From Xylophilus ampelinus (GTDB taxonomy: Bacteria > Pseudomonadota > Gammaproteobacteria > Burkholderiales > Burkholderiaceae_C), in assembly GCF_901875635.1 (NCBI RefSeq), contig NZ_CABFMN010000087.1:1-64000 (forward strand): a stretch of 64,000 nucleotides of DNA, given 5' to 3'. The notes below the pieces were generated by a model, which worked only from the letters and a program-made list of their open reading frames with translations, was not told where the DNA came from and ran no database searches. Every line of letters begins with the position of its first letter. The stretch's first letter is position 1. The position numbers and the translations under genes are program-made. Of the stretch, positions 55,243-63,932 are shown in pieces.

Positions 55243-55970
55243 AGCGCGATCCGGCGCTTGAAAACTACCTCGCTCAGGCGCAGAGCTGGGAGCTTGACCG
55301 CGCGAAGCGCTCGGAGCGATCCGCCAAGGTCGCCTGGGGCGTGGCGAGCGCGGCCACGCTCATCGCCCTGCTTTCCGTCGGGGCCGTGGCCGGCCTCACG
55401 CCACTGAAGCAACCCGTGCCCGTCGTCATTCGGGTCGACAGCAGCAGCGGGATCGTCGACGTCGTCCCGCGTTACGAAGGCACGACCGATGTGGAGCAGA
55501 TCGTCACCCGCAACCTCCTGCAGAACTACGTCATCTCGCGTGAGCGCTACTTCTACGGCACGGCTGAGCCCGACTACGAGCTCGTCGCGTCCCAGAACTC
55601 GCCCAAGCTGAACCAGGACTGGGCCGCCCTGTGGGCTGCCAACAATCCGCAATCGCCGCTGAACGTCTACAAGGACGGCACCGCCATCCGGACGCAGGTT
55701 CGGTCCGTGACCTTCCTCAAGCTCGAGAGCGGCAAGGACAAACTCGCCCAGGTCCGCTTCACACGCTACGCCCGGCCGGGCGGCACGGGCGACGAGCAGG
55801 CCACGCACTGGGTGTCCACGATCGAGTTTGCCTACGTGGCGCCGTCCAAGGACGAGAAGTGGCGCTCGCTCAATCCCCTGGGGTTCCGCGTGGTCGAGTA
55901 CCGGCGCGAGCCTGAGACGGTGTCCTCCAGCACCGCGCCGACGCCTGGCGCAAAGCAGGACGTCCGATGA
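55239..55970 (+). CDS. virB8: VirB8 T4SS assembly factor
   Basis: A 243-residue bitopic protein with a short cytoplasmic start (MKRDPALENYLAQAQSWELD), one membrane helix (VAWGVASAATLIALLSVGAVAG) and a periplasmic NTF2-like domain. The latter includes PVVIRVDSSSGIVDVVPRYE, NYVISRERYFYGTAEPDYEL and WVSTIEFAYVAPS. It organises the T4SS core. The frame extends upstream to 55185, but ATG 55239, overlapping the virB7 stop, is the natural start. Confidence 0.9.
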   Translation: MKRDPALENYLAQAQSWELDRAKRSERSAKVAWGVASAATLIALLSVGAVAGLTPLKQPVPVVIRVDSSSGIVDVVPRYEGTTDVEQIVTRNLLQNYVISRERYFYGTAEPDYELVASQNSPKLNQDWAALWAANNPQSPLNVYKDGTAIRTQVRSVTFLKLESGKDKLAQVRFTRYARPGGTGDEQATHWVSTIEFAYVAPSKDEKWRSLNPLGFRVVEYRREPETVSSSTAPTPGAKQDVR

Positions 55971-56806
55971 GGCTGATGGATGTCATCGCGCGCGGGATGA
56001 TCGCGACGGCGTTGACCGGCTGTCTCTGGGTGATCGCGCCGGCGGCCATGGCCGCGACCATCCCGCCGACGGGCAAGGTCGACGCGCGCGTGCGAGTGGT
56101 GAACTACAACCCTGAGGACGTGGTCACCCTCCAGGGCTACGTCGGCTACCAGATCCATCTGCAGTTCGCCGAGGGAGAGGAGTTCGTGAACCTCGGATCG
56201 GGCGACAACGCGGCTTTCGACGTGGGTGCAGAGCGCAACCACTTCTTCATCAAACCCAAGGAAGCACGCGCCTCCACCAACCTCACGGTACTCACCAACC
56301 GGCGGGCCTACCACTTCGACTACACGGTCTCCGCCAACGCGCCCAAGGGTGCCGCGGCCAGGCGGATGGTGTACTCCATCCGCTTTGCCTATCCCGAAGA
56401 GGAAGCCCGGGCGCTGGCAGCGGACACCGAGCGCCGCCGCGCCGAATCGCGGATGAATCAGGCGTCGGACCGGCCGCGCAACATCAACTACTGGTTCTGC
56501 GGCAGCGACTCGCTCAAGCCCATGAGCGCATACGACGACGGGGTGCAGACCCGGCTGCGCTTCCAGGCGCGCTCGGAGTTCCCCGCGATGTTCGTCCAGA
56601 ACGACGACGGCTCCGAGTCGCTGCTCAACTTCAACGTCGAGGCTGACGAGGTCGTGATCCATCGCGTCGCGCGTCGCCTCGTCCTTCGCCGCGGCCAGCT
56701 GGTCGGGTGTGTCGTCAACCAGTCGTTTGCCGGCGGTGGCGCCCGGACACCCACCAACACCAATGCGCCCGGCGTGCACCGCACCACGGCGGGAGAAGCA
56801 CCATGA
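55967..56806 (+). CDS. virB9: VirB9 T4SS outer-complex protein
   Basis: A 279-residue exported protein (signal GMIATALTGCLWVIAPAAMA) with VirB9/TraO features: VRVVNYNPEDVVTLQGYVGY, FINLG-like EFVNLGSGDNAAF, NHFFIKPKE, NLTVLTNRRAYHF, then a C-terminal barrel domain (PMSAYDDGVQTRLRFQAR, LVCRRG-like LVLRRGQLVGCVVN). A cysteine near the C-terminal region may pair with VirB7. Overlaps both neighbours by 4 nt. Confidence 0.9.
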   Translation: MRLMDVIARGMIATALTGCLWVIAPAAMAATIPPTGKVDARVRVVNYNPEDVVTLQGYVGYQIHLQFAEGEEFVNLGSGDNAAFDVGAERNHFFIKPKEARASTNLTVLTNRRAYHFDYTVSANAPKGAAARRMVYSIRFAYPEEEARALAADTERRRAESRMNQASDRPRNINYWFCGSDSLKPMSAYDDGVQTRLRFQARSEFPAMFVQNDDGSESLLNFNVEADEVVIHRVARRLVLRRGQLVGCVVNQSFAGGGARTPTNTNAPGVHRTTAGEAP

Positions 56807-58191
56807 CAGGGTTCAACCGCGGCCGGCTCGAACAGGATGACCGCCTGACTGGGACATCGGCCGACGACCCAGCCCGCAGGGCTGAAGCGGACGGGCGCGT
56901 GGACCTGGACACCGGCGAGATCCTCCCATCCGGCCAGCAGGCCCGTGCCGAATCGACCAGCCGCGGCCCGGCCCGCGACTCCGGGACGTCAACGGTACAG
57001 GGCGAGCGTGCCATCCCCTCCGTCAACCGCGAACGCTCGATCCAGTCCCGCGTGAGCGGCGGCCTGGCGCTGGCCACCATGGTGCTGCTCGGCGCCGGGT
57101 TCCTGTTCTGGTACTACAACACCCAGTACGGTAAGACCCGGGATGCCGAGGAGGCCGCGCGCAAGGCGGCCGCAGCCCGCGCCGGCGGTGAGATGAAGGT
57201 TCCGCCTCTGGGACGGATCGACCCACCCAAGCCTCCAGAGCCACCAACCGCCGCGGCAGCGGGCGCCCCAGCTGCGCCACCCGCGCCCACCGCCGCAACG
57301 CCCGGCGGGCCGCCGCAGAAGACACCCGAACAGCTGGCATTGGAACGGCAGCTTGGTACACCGGTCCTGCGCCGAGGGCAGTCCCTCGCAGGGGGATCCA
57401 CGCCGTTCGGTGGTGCGGATGCCATGCCCGGCGGGATCGGAAGCGTAGGCGGCCCTCGCCAGCCGGGAATACCCAACGTCGCGCAGCTGATCGGTGCCAT
57501 GCAGGGCACGCCTGCCGGTGCCACCTCAGGCGCCAGCACTCTGGCCGCGAACCTCACGCCGACGCCCACGCCGGCCGTCATGGCCCAGAAGCTGCCCACC
57601 CGTCGCATGCTCCTTCCCAAGGGGGCCTTCATCGATTGCACGCTGGAGACCGCCATTGACTCCACGTATGAGGGCATGACGACCTGCATCGGCGCGAGCG
57701 ACATCTACGGCGCTGACGGCAAGGTGGTCCTCCTGGAGCGCGGCACCAAATACGTGGGCGAGCAGAAGGGCTCTCCGCGGCAGGGCCAGGGCCGGGTGTT
57801 CGTCGCCTGGAACGAGGCCCGGACGCCTACGGGGGTTGTCGTGCAGCTTGCGTCCCCCGGCACCGACGAGCTCGGTCGCAACGGGCTTCCCGGCTACGTC
57901 GACAACCACTTCTGGGATCGGTTCGGCGCAGCGCTCCTGATCTCGGTCGTCGACGGGGCGATGCAGGCGATCGCCGCGAACCAGCAAAGCAGCACGAGCG
58001 TGGGCAGCGGCGGCGGTGTGAGCTTTGGCGCCCAGGGCAGCCGCGAAGTGATGACCGAGGTCCTACGCAACACCATCGCCATCCCGCCCACCGTCATCAA
58101 GAACCAGGGCGAGCGCATCCAGATCCTCGTGGCCCGCGACGTCGATTTCAGGAATGTCTATGCGGTTCGAGCCGATCCCGAATCTCCTTGA
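56803..58191 (+). CDS. virB10: VirB10 T4SS energy-coupling scaffold
   Basis: About 462 residues from ATG 56803, which overlaps the virB9 stop. It has a cytoplasmic N-terminus, a membrane helix (GLALATMVLLGAGFLFWYYN), a long Pro/Ala/Gly linker (PPKPPEPPTAAAAGAPAAPP) and the conserved C-terminal barrel. Barrel motifs are RRMLLPKGAFIDCTLETAID, RGTKYVGEQKG, DRFGAALLISVVDGAMQ and IPPTVIKNQGERIQILVARD. It spans both membranes and transmits ATP energy to the outer complex. Confidence 0.92.
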   Translation: MTGFNRGRLEQDDRLTGTSADDPARRAEADGRVDLDTGEILPSGQQARAESTSRGPARDSGTSTVQGERAIPSVNRERSIQSRVSGGLALATMVLLGAGFLFWYYNTQYGKTRDAEEAARKAAAARAGGEMKVPPLGRIDPPKPPEPPTAAAAGAPAAPPAPTAATPGGPPQKTPEQLALERQLGTPVLRRGQSLAGGSTPFGGADAMPGGIGSVGGPRQPGIPNVAQLIGAMQGTPAGATSGASTLAANLTPTPTPAVMAQKLPTRRMLLPKGAFIDCTLETAIDSTYEGMTTCIGASDIYGADGKVVLLERGTKYVGEQKGSPRQGQGRVFVAWNEARTPTGVVVQLASPGTDELGRNGLPGYVDNHFWDRFGAALLISVVDGAMQAIAANQQSSTSVGSGGGVSFGAQGSREVMTEVLRNTIAIPPTVIKNQGERIQILVARDVDFRNVYAVRADPESP

Positions 58192-59305
58192 CCGCGCGGG
58201 CGGCGAAGGAGCCGACAGCGGTGGAGCGTCTGCCGGCCCGCGTTCGAACGCCATCGAGAGGGCGCCCTCGTCGCTTTCGCTCTTCCTCGGGCCGCTCGCC
58301 CGCCTGCTGGAAGACCCCGAGGTGACTGAGATCTGCATCAACGAGCCGGGCACCGCCTTCGTCGAGCGGCAATCAGGCTGGTCGCGCGAAGACCTTCCGT
58401 TCGCCAGCTACGACTGGTGCCTCGCCATCGCCAAGCTGGTGGCGAATTTCACGCGTCAGCGCATCTCCACCAACGAGCCGCTGCTCTCGGCGACGTTGCC
58501 GGGTGGCGAGCGGATCCAGATCGTCCTGCCGCCCGCCACGCAGGAGCGCACCGTCTCCATCACGATCCGGCGGCCCTCCAACGCGCTGTGGACGCTCGAA
58601 GAGTTGGACGCCAAGGGCATCTTCGGCCCGACGCGCAGCGTGCCGGCCCTGCCGAGCCACCAGGTGCAGGTCGAACACCTGTCGCCCGAAGACCGCGAGT
58701 TGACCGGCATGCTCGCGCGCCGGCAGTTCGCCGCCTTCCTGCGGCGCGCGGTCCTGCTGCGCAAGAACATCCTCTTCTCCGGCGCGACCGGCTCGGGCAA
58801 AACCACCGTCAGCAAAGCACTCATCCTGGAAGTGCCGGCCGAGGACCGCCTCATCACCATCGAGGACGTCAAGGAGCTGTCGCTGCGCAACCAGCCCAAC
58901 CACGTGCGCCTCTTCTACTCGCAGGGCGCTCAGGGCCAGGCCGAGGTCACCCCCGGCCAGTTGCTGGCCAGCGCCAAGCGTCAGCGGCCCGACCGGGTGT
59001 TCGTCTCGGAGCTGCGCACGGGGGACGAGGTCTACGACTACCTGGTCTCCGTCAACACCGGGCACCCTGGCTCCATCACGAGCGTCCACGCGGACAGCGC
59101 CGAAATGGCCTTCGTCGCGTTGGCCCAGCTCATGAAACGCAGCCAGGCCGGCCAGGGCATGAGCACACGCGAAGGCGTCGAGCTCGCGCAGATGAGCGTG
59201 GACATCGTCGTCCAGTGCGCGCGCGACCGCAGCAACGCCGGCAGCCCGCGCATCGTCCGAGAGATCTGGTATGACCCTGGCACCAAGCAACGAGGGCTTT
59301 CCTAG
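58160..59305 (+). CDS. virB11: VirB11 T4SS traffic ATPase
   Basis: A ~381-residue hexameric ATPase: LLEDPEVTEICINEPG (N-terminal domain), NILFSGATGSGKTTVSKALI (Walker A), RLITIEDVKELSL (Asp box), RPDRVFVSELRTGDEVYDYL (Walker B), TGHPGSITSVHADSAE (His box). I place the start at ATG 58160, seven bases after AGGA; ATG 58154 is directly next to it. It overlaps the end of virB10 by 32 nt. Partners are VirB4 and VirD4. Confidence 0.92.
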   Translation: MRFEPIPNLLDRAGGEGADSGGASAGPRSNAIERAPSSLSLFLGPLARLLEDPEVTEICINEPGTAFVERQSGWSREDLPFASYDWCLAIAKLVANFTRQRISTNEPLLSATLPGGERIQIVLPPATQERTVSITIRRPSNALWTLEELDAKGIFGPTRSVPALPSHQVQVEHLSPEDRELTGMLARRQFAAFLRRAVLLRKNILFSGATGSGKTTVSKALILEVPAEDRLITIEDVKELSLRNQPNHVRLFYSQGAQGQAEVTPGQLLASAKRQRPDRVFVSELRTGDEVYDYLVSVNTGHPGSITSVHADSAEMAFVALAQLMKRSQAGQGMSTREGVELAQMSVDIVVQCARDRSNAGSPRIVREIWYDPGTKQRGLS

Positions 59306-61247
59306 CCCATTCAAGATCTCGGTCGCGCTGCTGGTGGCCGCGGTGATGGGCGTCTACGTGGCGGGCTATGCCTTCCTCATGCGGATGAAGCTGCCGCCGC
59401 AGGAAGCGTCGCTTCTCACCATCCACGACTACTGGCAGGCCTACGGCGACCGCCCCGATGTGCGTCAGGCGCTGCTGATCTGCCTCGGGGGTGCGCAGGG
59501 CGTCTGCCTGGGTCTGGTGGGCGTCGCCATGCTCCCGCGCCGCCGGCCGCTTCACGGCGAGGCGCGCTTCGCCTCGCGCCGCGAGATCGAGAAGGCAGGC
59601 CTCCTCAAAGAGCACGGGATCATTCTCGGGCGGCTGGGCAACCGCTATCTCGTCCTGCCCGGTCAGCAAGGCGTCGAGCTGGAGGCCCCGCCACGCAGCG
59701 GCAAAGGGGTCGGCGTCGTAGTGCCCAACCTACTGAACTGGCCCGGCTCGACCATCGCCAGCGACATCAAGGGCGAGAACTTCATGCGCACGGCGGGCTT
59801 CCGGGCATCGCACGGCCAGGATGTGCATCTCTTCGATCCCCTCTCCGAGAAGGAGTGCTCGGCGCGCTGGAACCCACTGGGCTACGTGTCCGAGGAGCCG
59901 TACCGGTGCATCGACGACCTCCAGCGCATCGCGACGATGCTGTTCCCGGACCCACTCGCAGGCGATCCGTTTTGGACCTCGTCCGCCCGGTCACTCTTCC
60001 TGGGCATCGCGCTGTACCTGTTCGAGGTGCCTGATGCCACCCGGACGCTCGGAGAGGTGCTTCGCCAAGGCATGGCGAGCGACGCCGAAGGTTTCCAGAA
60101 GCACTGGAAGCGGGTCATCGACGCCTGCGAGCGCGCGGGCTACCCACTGTCCCAGGAAGCCGTGCAGAGCCTGTACGACGTGATCGACCTGGCGCCCACC
60201 ACCGCCTCAAGCATCCGCAAGACCTTCACGAGCCGGCTGGACCTGTGGCTCAACCCCATGATCGACGCAGCGACTTCGGCCAACGACTTCGACCTGCGGG
60301 ACCTGAGGAAGCGGCCCATCTCCATCTACGTGCAGATCAACCCGGACAACATCGCACGGCTGCAACCCCTCCTGAACCTCTTCTTCCAGCAGGCCATCGG
60401 CCTGCAGACCCGGGAGCTGCCGGAGACCAACCCGGCGCTCAAGCACCAGCTGCTGCTCATGCTCGACGAGTTCCCGGCCCTCGGCCGCATTCCCGTCATC
60501 GCGGAGTCCACGGCCTTCCTGCCGGGCTACAACGTGCGCACGGTGGTGATCGTCCAGTCAAACTCCCAGCTGGTCGAGAAATACGGCGGCGAGGGTGCCA
60601 AGTCGATCCGCAAGATGCTGGCCGCCCGGATCGTGTTTCCGCCGAAGGAGTACGACGACGCCGAGGCCATCTCGCGCGAGCTGGGCACCTACACCGTGCG
60701 GCAGAAGAGCATCAGCCGGCCCATGTTCGGCGGCACGCACAAAGGCGGCTCCGTCAGCATCAGCGACCAGCCGCGCCGGCTTCTGCTGCCGCAGGAGGTC
60801 AAGGAGCTCGGCCCCACCCGAATGATCCTGTTCTACGAAGGCCTGCGCCCTGTCCTGGCGCATCGCATCCGCTACTTCGACGACAAATCCTTCGCCAAGC
60901 GCGAACTGCCGCCGCCCGCGGTTCCGAAGCTCGACGTCCTCGCGGCAAACCGTGCGGGACCAATGACGACCGGGCCGGTCCCCTCGCGCCCCGCCTCTCC
61001 CCCACCCCGCCCCACCCACGCAGGCGGCACGCCTGCCACTGCTGCCGCTCCTCGCCCGGCGTGCCCGAGCGGAGGTTCGACCATCACCAAGGAGGCTTCT
61101 GCCATGTCCGCAGCCGTACTCAACAATGAACTAAAGCTCAGCGACTTCTCCTTCGACTTCGACGATGTCGAAATCCCGACCGAGCCACTGACCGACGACG
61201 AGATCAAGCAGCGCGCGGACGCCTTCGTCTCGCGCCTGCTCGATTGA
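59271..61247 (+). CDS. virD4: VirD4/TraG-type coupling protein with acidic C-terminal tail
   Basis: A 658-residue coupling protein with two N-terminal helices (ISVALLVAAVMGVYVAGYAF; GAQGVCLGLVGVAM), Walker A EAPPRSGKGVGVVVPNLL (about 138-146) and Walker B LLLMLDEFPALG (about 393-404). DIKGENFMRTAG and QSNSQLVEKYG are typical of TraG/VirD4. It recruits the relaxosome and links it to the channel. The last ~100 residues are a Pro-rich linker followed by an acidic block (DFSFDFDDVEIPTEPLTDDE). This block has its own ribosome site and ATG in frame at 61104. It starts inside virB11. Confidence 0.92.
   Translation: MTLAPSNEGFPSPFKISVALLVAAVMGVYVAGYAFLMRMKLPPQEASLLTIHDYWQAYGDRPDVRQALLICLGGAQGVCLGLVGVAMLPRRRPLHGEARFASRREIEKAGLLKEHGIILGRLGNRYLVLPGQQGVELEAPPRSGKGVGVVVPNLLNWPGSTIASDIKGENFMRTAGFRASHGQDVHLFDPLSEKECSARWNPLGYVSEEPYRCIDDLQRIATMLFPDPLAGDPFWTSSARSLFLGIALYLFEVPDATRTLGEVLRQGMASDAEGFQKHWKRVIDACERAGYPLSQEAVQSLYDVIDLAPTTASSIRKTFTSRLDLWLNPMIDAATSANDFDLRDLRKRPISIYVQINPDNIARLQPLLNLFFQQAIGLQTRELPETNPALKHQLLLMLDEFPALGRIPVIAESTAFLPGYNVRTVVIVQSNSQLVEKYGGEGAKSIRKMLAARIVFPPKEYDDAEAISRELGTYTVRQKSISRPMFGGTHKGGSVSISDQPRRLLLPQEVKELGPTRMILFYEGLRPVLAHRIRYFDDKSFAKRELPPPAVPKLDVLAANRAGPMTTGPVPSRPASPPPRPTHAGGTPATAAAPRPACPSGGSTITKEASAMSAAVLNNELKLSDFSFDFDDVEIPTEPLTDDEIKQRADAFVSRLLD
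61089..61247 (+). CDS. Possible in-frame internal small protein at the end of virD4
   Basis: AAGGAGG at 61089-61095 stands eight bases before ATG 61104, a far better ribosome site than most in this operon. Translation from there yields a 47-residue acidic peptide (MSAAVLNNELKLSDF, then DDVEIPTEPLTDDEIKQ and ADAFVSRLLD). It is in the same frame as virD4, so it would be both the tail of VirD4 and a separate product. It may be an originally separate gene fused by loss of a stop. Coordinates here include the ribosome site. Confidence 0.45.
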   Translation, partial: KEASAMSAAVLNNELKLSDFSFDFDDVEIPTEPLTDDEIKQRADAFVSRLLD

Positions 61248-61278
61248 CGCACCGGACCCGACACATCAAGGAGACGCC

Positions 61279-62490
61279 ATGGCCACCGCCAACGCTTCTG
61301 CTTCTTCCTCTGCCGCAACCGGCAACCAGCAGGCCACCAGCGCGAGCAACTTCGCCGGCACCGTCCAGGGCAATGCTGCCGCGCCCAATCGCCATCACCC
61401 ACCTGTTCCGGATGCCATCGAGCGCCGGTACCTGCGCATCGATGACAGTTACCTGTTTCCGGACCGGACGCTCGCCTTCATCGACGACGGCAGCCGGATT
61501 CGGGTGCGGACAGAGAACCGCGAGGTGATGCACAGCGTCATCGCCATCGCCCAGCAGCGCGGGTGGCGGACGATCGCAGTGCGTGGGACCGAAGCGTTTC
61601 GCCAGGGGATGTGGCGCGAGGCCGCGCTCCAGGGGATCGACGTCAGGGGCTATGAACCCTCGGAGGCGGAGCACCACCAGGTGGCCAGTTCCCAGAACCA
61701 CCGCCGCCCTGGCGATGCATACACGCAAACCGATCCGGATGGCAGGCGTGGCGATCCCTCGCGCGCAGGGCACACCAGCGGACAAGCTGCACCCGGCACC
61801 CAACGAAATGGCGATTCGGCGCGCAGCGCAACGGACGATGCCCTACGGCCGGCCCGCAATGGCGCGCGCACGCCCATCGTGGGCGTGTTGGTGGCCGCGG
61901 CGGCGGCTCCCTACCGCTTTGACCCGCAGGAGCGGCTGTCCTTCTACGTCATGGTCCGCACCGAGGTCGGCGACCGCACGGTTTGGGGCACCGACCTGGA
62001 GCGCGCCTTGGCCGAGTCGGCATCCCAGCCGCGCGTCGGCGCATCCGTCGTCCTGACCCATCAGGGCACCACGGCGGTGGACGTCCGGGTGCCGCAGCGC
62101 GACGAGGCAGGCGACCTGGTCGGTGAAAAGAAGATCGTGGCGCAGCGCGCACGCTGGGGCATCGAGACGGTCGAGCACATGCGCACGCTGCAGCAGGCGG
62201 CCGGAATGATCCGCGACGGCGAGCCGGTGGCCCAAGAGCACCTGGCGGCCCAGCCCAACCTGGCAGCGGCCGCCGCGGGCGTCCGCCTTGCCGAGCAGTA
62301 CGCCGAGCGCACCACGACCGATGGCGCATCCCGGCAGCGCCTCGTGCAGGCGATCCGGGAGCGGCTGGCTGAGGCCGTGGCACAGGGCCGCGACATCCAC
62401 CTCCCGGTGGACCGTGTCCCGTCCCAGGTTCACCATGTCCGACAACGCAGCGCGCGCACGCGCGAGGAACCCATCCATGAACGCCATTGA
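61279..62490 (+). CDS. LPD7-domain conjugation-associated protein
   Basis: The 403-residue protein carries an LPD7-type domain (about residues 50-135): RRYLRIDDSYLFPDRTLAFI, ENREVMHSVIAIAQQRGWRT, VRGTEAFRQGMWREAALQGI. LPD7 is found in large polyvalent and relaxase-associated proteins of plasmids. The C-terminal half contains a beta-rich domain (FYVMVRTEVGDRTVWGTDLE) and a helical tail. No relaxase catalytic motif is visible. It follows virD4 by 31 bp after a GGAG-like site, so it is the next operon gene and may act on the DNA-processing side of transfer. Confidence 0.72.
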   Translation: MATANASASSSAATGNQQATSASNFAGTVQGNAAAPNRHHPPVPDAIERRYLRIDDSYLFPDRTLAFIDDGSRIRVRTENREVMHSVIAIAQQRGWRTIAVRGTEAFRQGMWREAALQGIDVRGYEPSEAEHHQVASSQNHRRPGDAYTQTDPDGRRGDPSRAGHTSGQAAPGTQRNGDSARSATDDALRPARNGARTPIVGVLVAAAAAPYRFDPQERLSFYVMVRTEVGDRTVWGTDLERALAESASQPRVGASVVLTHQGTTAVDVRVPQRDEAGDLVGEKKIVAQRARWGIETVEHMRTLQQAAGMIRDGEPVAQEHLAAQPNLAAAAAGVRLAEQYAERTTTDGASRQRLVQAIRERLAEAVAQGRDIHLPVDRVPSQVHHVRQRSARTREEPIHERH

Positions 62491-63112
62491 TCGCCAGTCC
62501 CCCTGTGCCCACAGGCGGCAGCGCACTGTGCACCGCCTCGCGCTCGTCAGTGGAGTCTGGCTCGCTGTTGTTCTGCATCCAGCTCCAGTTGGAGCGCAGC
62601 CCGCTGGTCGAGCGTCGCAGGCTGAAACCTCGGCTGCCCAGCTTCCGACATCCAGTGCGGCAGAGATCTCGGCCGCATTCACGCCCGGTGAGGCCCTGCC
62701 GCTCGTGCTCGACACCATCCGCGGTGCCCGCGACACGCTCTTCGTGGCCGCTTACTCGTTCACCAGCAAGCCAGTGGCCACGGCGCTGCGCGATGCCCAG
62801 CGACGCGGCGTCAAGGTGTTCGTCGTGATCGATGCCGCAGAAGCCACCAAGGGCTACTCGGCCGCCCAGTTCCTGGCCAACGAACAGGTCCCGGTGCGCA
62901 CCAACGCGCGCTACGCCCTGCAGCACAACAAGTTCATCGTCGCCGACGGCACCACAGTCCAGACGGGCAGCTTCAACTACACCTCGTCCGCCGCCAGCCG
63001 CAATGCCGAGAACGTGCTCGTCGTGCGCAATGACCCAACACTCGGCGCGCAGTACGCCCGAGAGTGGCGCCGCCTCTGGGATGAGGGGGTGGTCATGCCA
63101 CCCGCGTACTGA
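62477..63112 (+). CDS. Exported PLD-family endonuclease (Nuc-like)
   Basis: A 211-residue protein with a signal segment (LALVSGVWLAVVLHPAPVGA) and a single PLD domain. The HKD motif is HNKFIVADGTTVQTGSFNYT, preceded by LFVAAYSFTSKPVATALRDA. This is the pattern of plasmid Nuc endonucleases, which dimerise to build the active site. Such nucleases in conjugation operons are probably periplasmic DNases. ATG 62477 overlaps the end of the LPD7 gene by 14 nt. It is unrelated in layout to the two-HKD protein at 19509. Confidence 0.87.
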   Translation: MNAIDRQSPCAHRRQRTVHRLALVSGVWLAVVLHPAPVGAQPAGRASQAETSAAQLPTSSAAEISAAFTPGEALPLVLDTIRGARDTLFVAAYSFTSKPVATALRDAQRRGVKVFVVIDAAEATKGYSAAQFLANEQVPVRTNARYALQHNKFIVADGTTVQTGSFNYTSSAASRNAENVLVVRNDPTLGAQYAREWRRLWDEGVVMPPAY

Positions 63113-63114
63113 AC

Positions 63115-63843
63115 ATGGCCAGCAGGCATCACACGGAGGTGACCGTCGCTCCTGTGACCAGACGGTCGGCGCATGCGCTCGAAAGTCCCTGGGCCATCAG
63201 CGCCGGCTCGCTCGAGTCACTCAAGTGGGTCGGCCTCGTGCTCATGGCCGCCGATCACGTCAACAAGTACGTCCTGGGCGAAGCCAGCGCGTCCCTGTAC
63301 GCCATGGGCCGGTTGGTGATGCCGATCTTCGGTTTCGTGCTCATGTACAACCTGTGCCGGCCCGGCGCGCTCGCTCAAGGGGTGCACCTGCGCGTCATGA
63401 AGCGCCTCGCCGTGTTCGGGGCCCTGGCGACACCCGCCTTCGTGGTCCTGGTGGGCTGGTGGCCCCTGAACATCCTCTTCACCTTGCTGGCCGCGACGTC
63501 GATCGTCTTCCTCTGGGAACGCGGGGGCGTGCCACGGCGCCTCCTGGCGATGGCGGTCTTTCTGGTCGGCGGCGCCATCGTCGAGTTCTGGTGGCCCGCC
63601 CTGCTCTGCTGCCTCGGCGCCTGGGACTTCGTCAGGCGGCCCAGCGCCGCGCGGCTTGCACTCTGGGTCGGCGCGACCGCATCCCTGGCCCTGATCAACG
63701 GCAACTTCGCCGCGCTCGTGGCGATCCCGCTCATCTGGGGCGCCAGGCAGGTGGACATCCCGATGCCCAGGTCTCGTTGGGCCTTCTACGCGTTCTACCC
63801 GGCCCACCTGACGGCACTGGCCGTGTACGTGGCGCTGCACTGA
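63115..63843 (+). CDS. traX: TraX-family membrane protein
   Basis: A 242-residue polytopic protein with the TraX signature start SLESLKWVGLVLMAADHVNKY and RLVMPIFGFVLMYNL. Six to seven further helices follow (LNILFTLLAATSIVFLWE, LLAMAVFLVGGAIVEFWW) and the end motif is RWAFYAFYPAHLTALAVYV. TraX acetylates pilin in F plasmids; in other plasmids the role is less clear. It follows the nuclease gene by 2 bp. Confidence 0.88.
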   Translation: MASRHHTEVTVAPVTRRSAHALESPWAISAGSLESLKWVGLVLMAADHVNKYVLGEASASLYAMGRLVMPIFGFVLMYNLCRPGALAQGVHLRVMKRLAVFGALATPAFVVLVGWWPLNILFTLLAATSIVFLWERGGVPRRLLAMAVFLVGGAIVEFWWPALLCCLGAWDFVRRPSAARLALWVGATASLALINGNFAALVAIPLIWGARQVDIPMPRSRWAFYAFYPAHLTALAVYVALH

Positions 63844-63864
63844 GCCCCGCAGCGCGCGGCGAGC

Positions 63865-63885
63865 GCGACTCCTCGGACGAGTCGC
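63865..63885 (+). terminator. Hairpin after traX
   Basis: GCGACTC (63865-63871) and GAGTCGC (63879-63885) form a perfect 7-bp stem with a 7-nt loop, 22 bp after the traX stop. No T-run follows, so it may be a 3'-end stabilising hairpin or a partial terminator separating the transfer operon from the next gene. Confidence 0.35.
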
Positions 63886-63899
63886 CGAGATGCGCCAGT

Positions 63900-63923
63900 T
63901 TGCTGTAGCAGGCTGCTATAAAT
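63900..63923 (+). promoter_or_regulatory. Degenerate copy of the 48758 operator
   Basis: The sequence TTGCTGTAGCA-GGCTGCTATAA beginning at 63900 matches the 48758-48779 repeat at most positions (TTGCTATAGCA-AGCTATAGCAA), 11 bp before the last gene's ATG. Position and similarity suggest the same repressor. Confidence 0.4.
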
Positions 63924-63932
63924 CGCGCTCGC

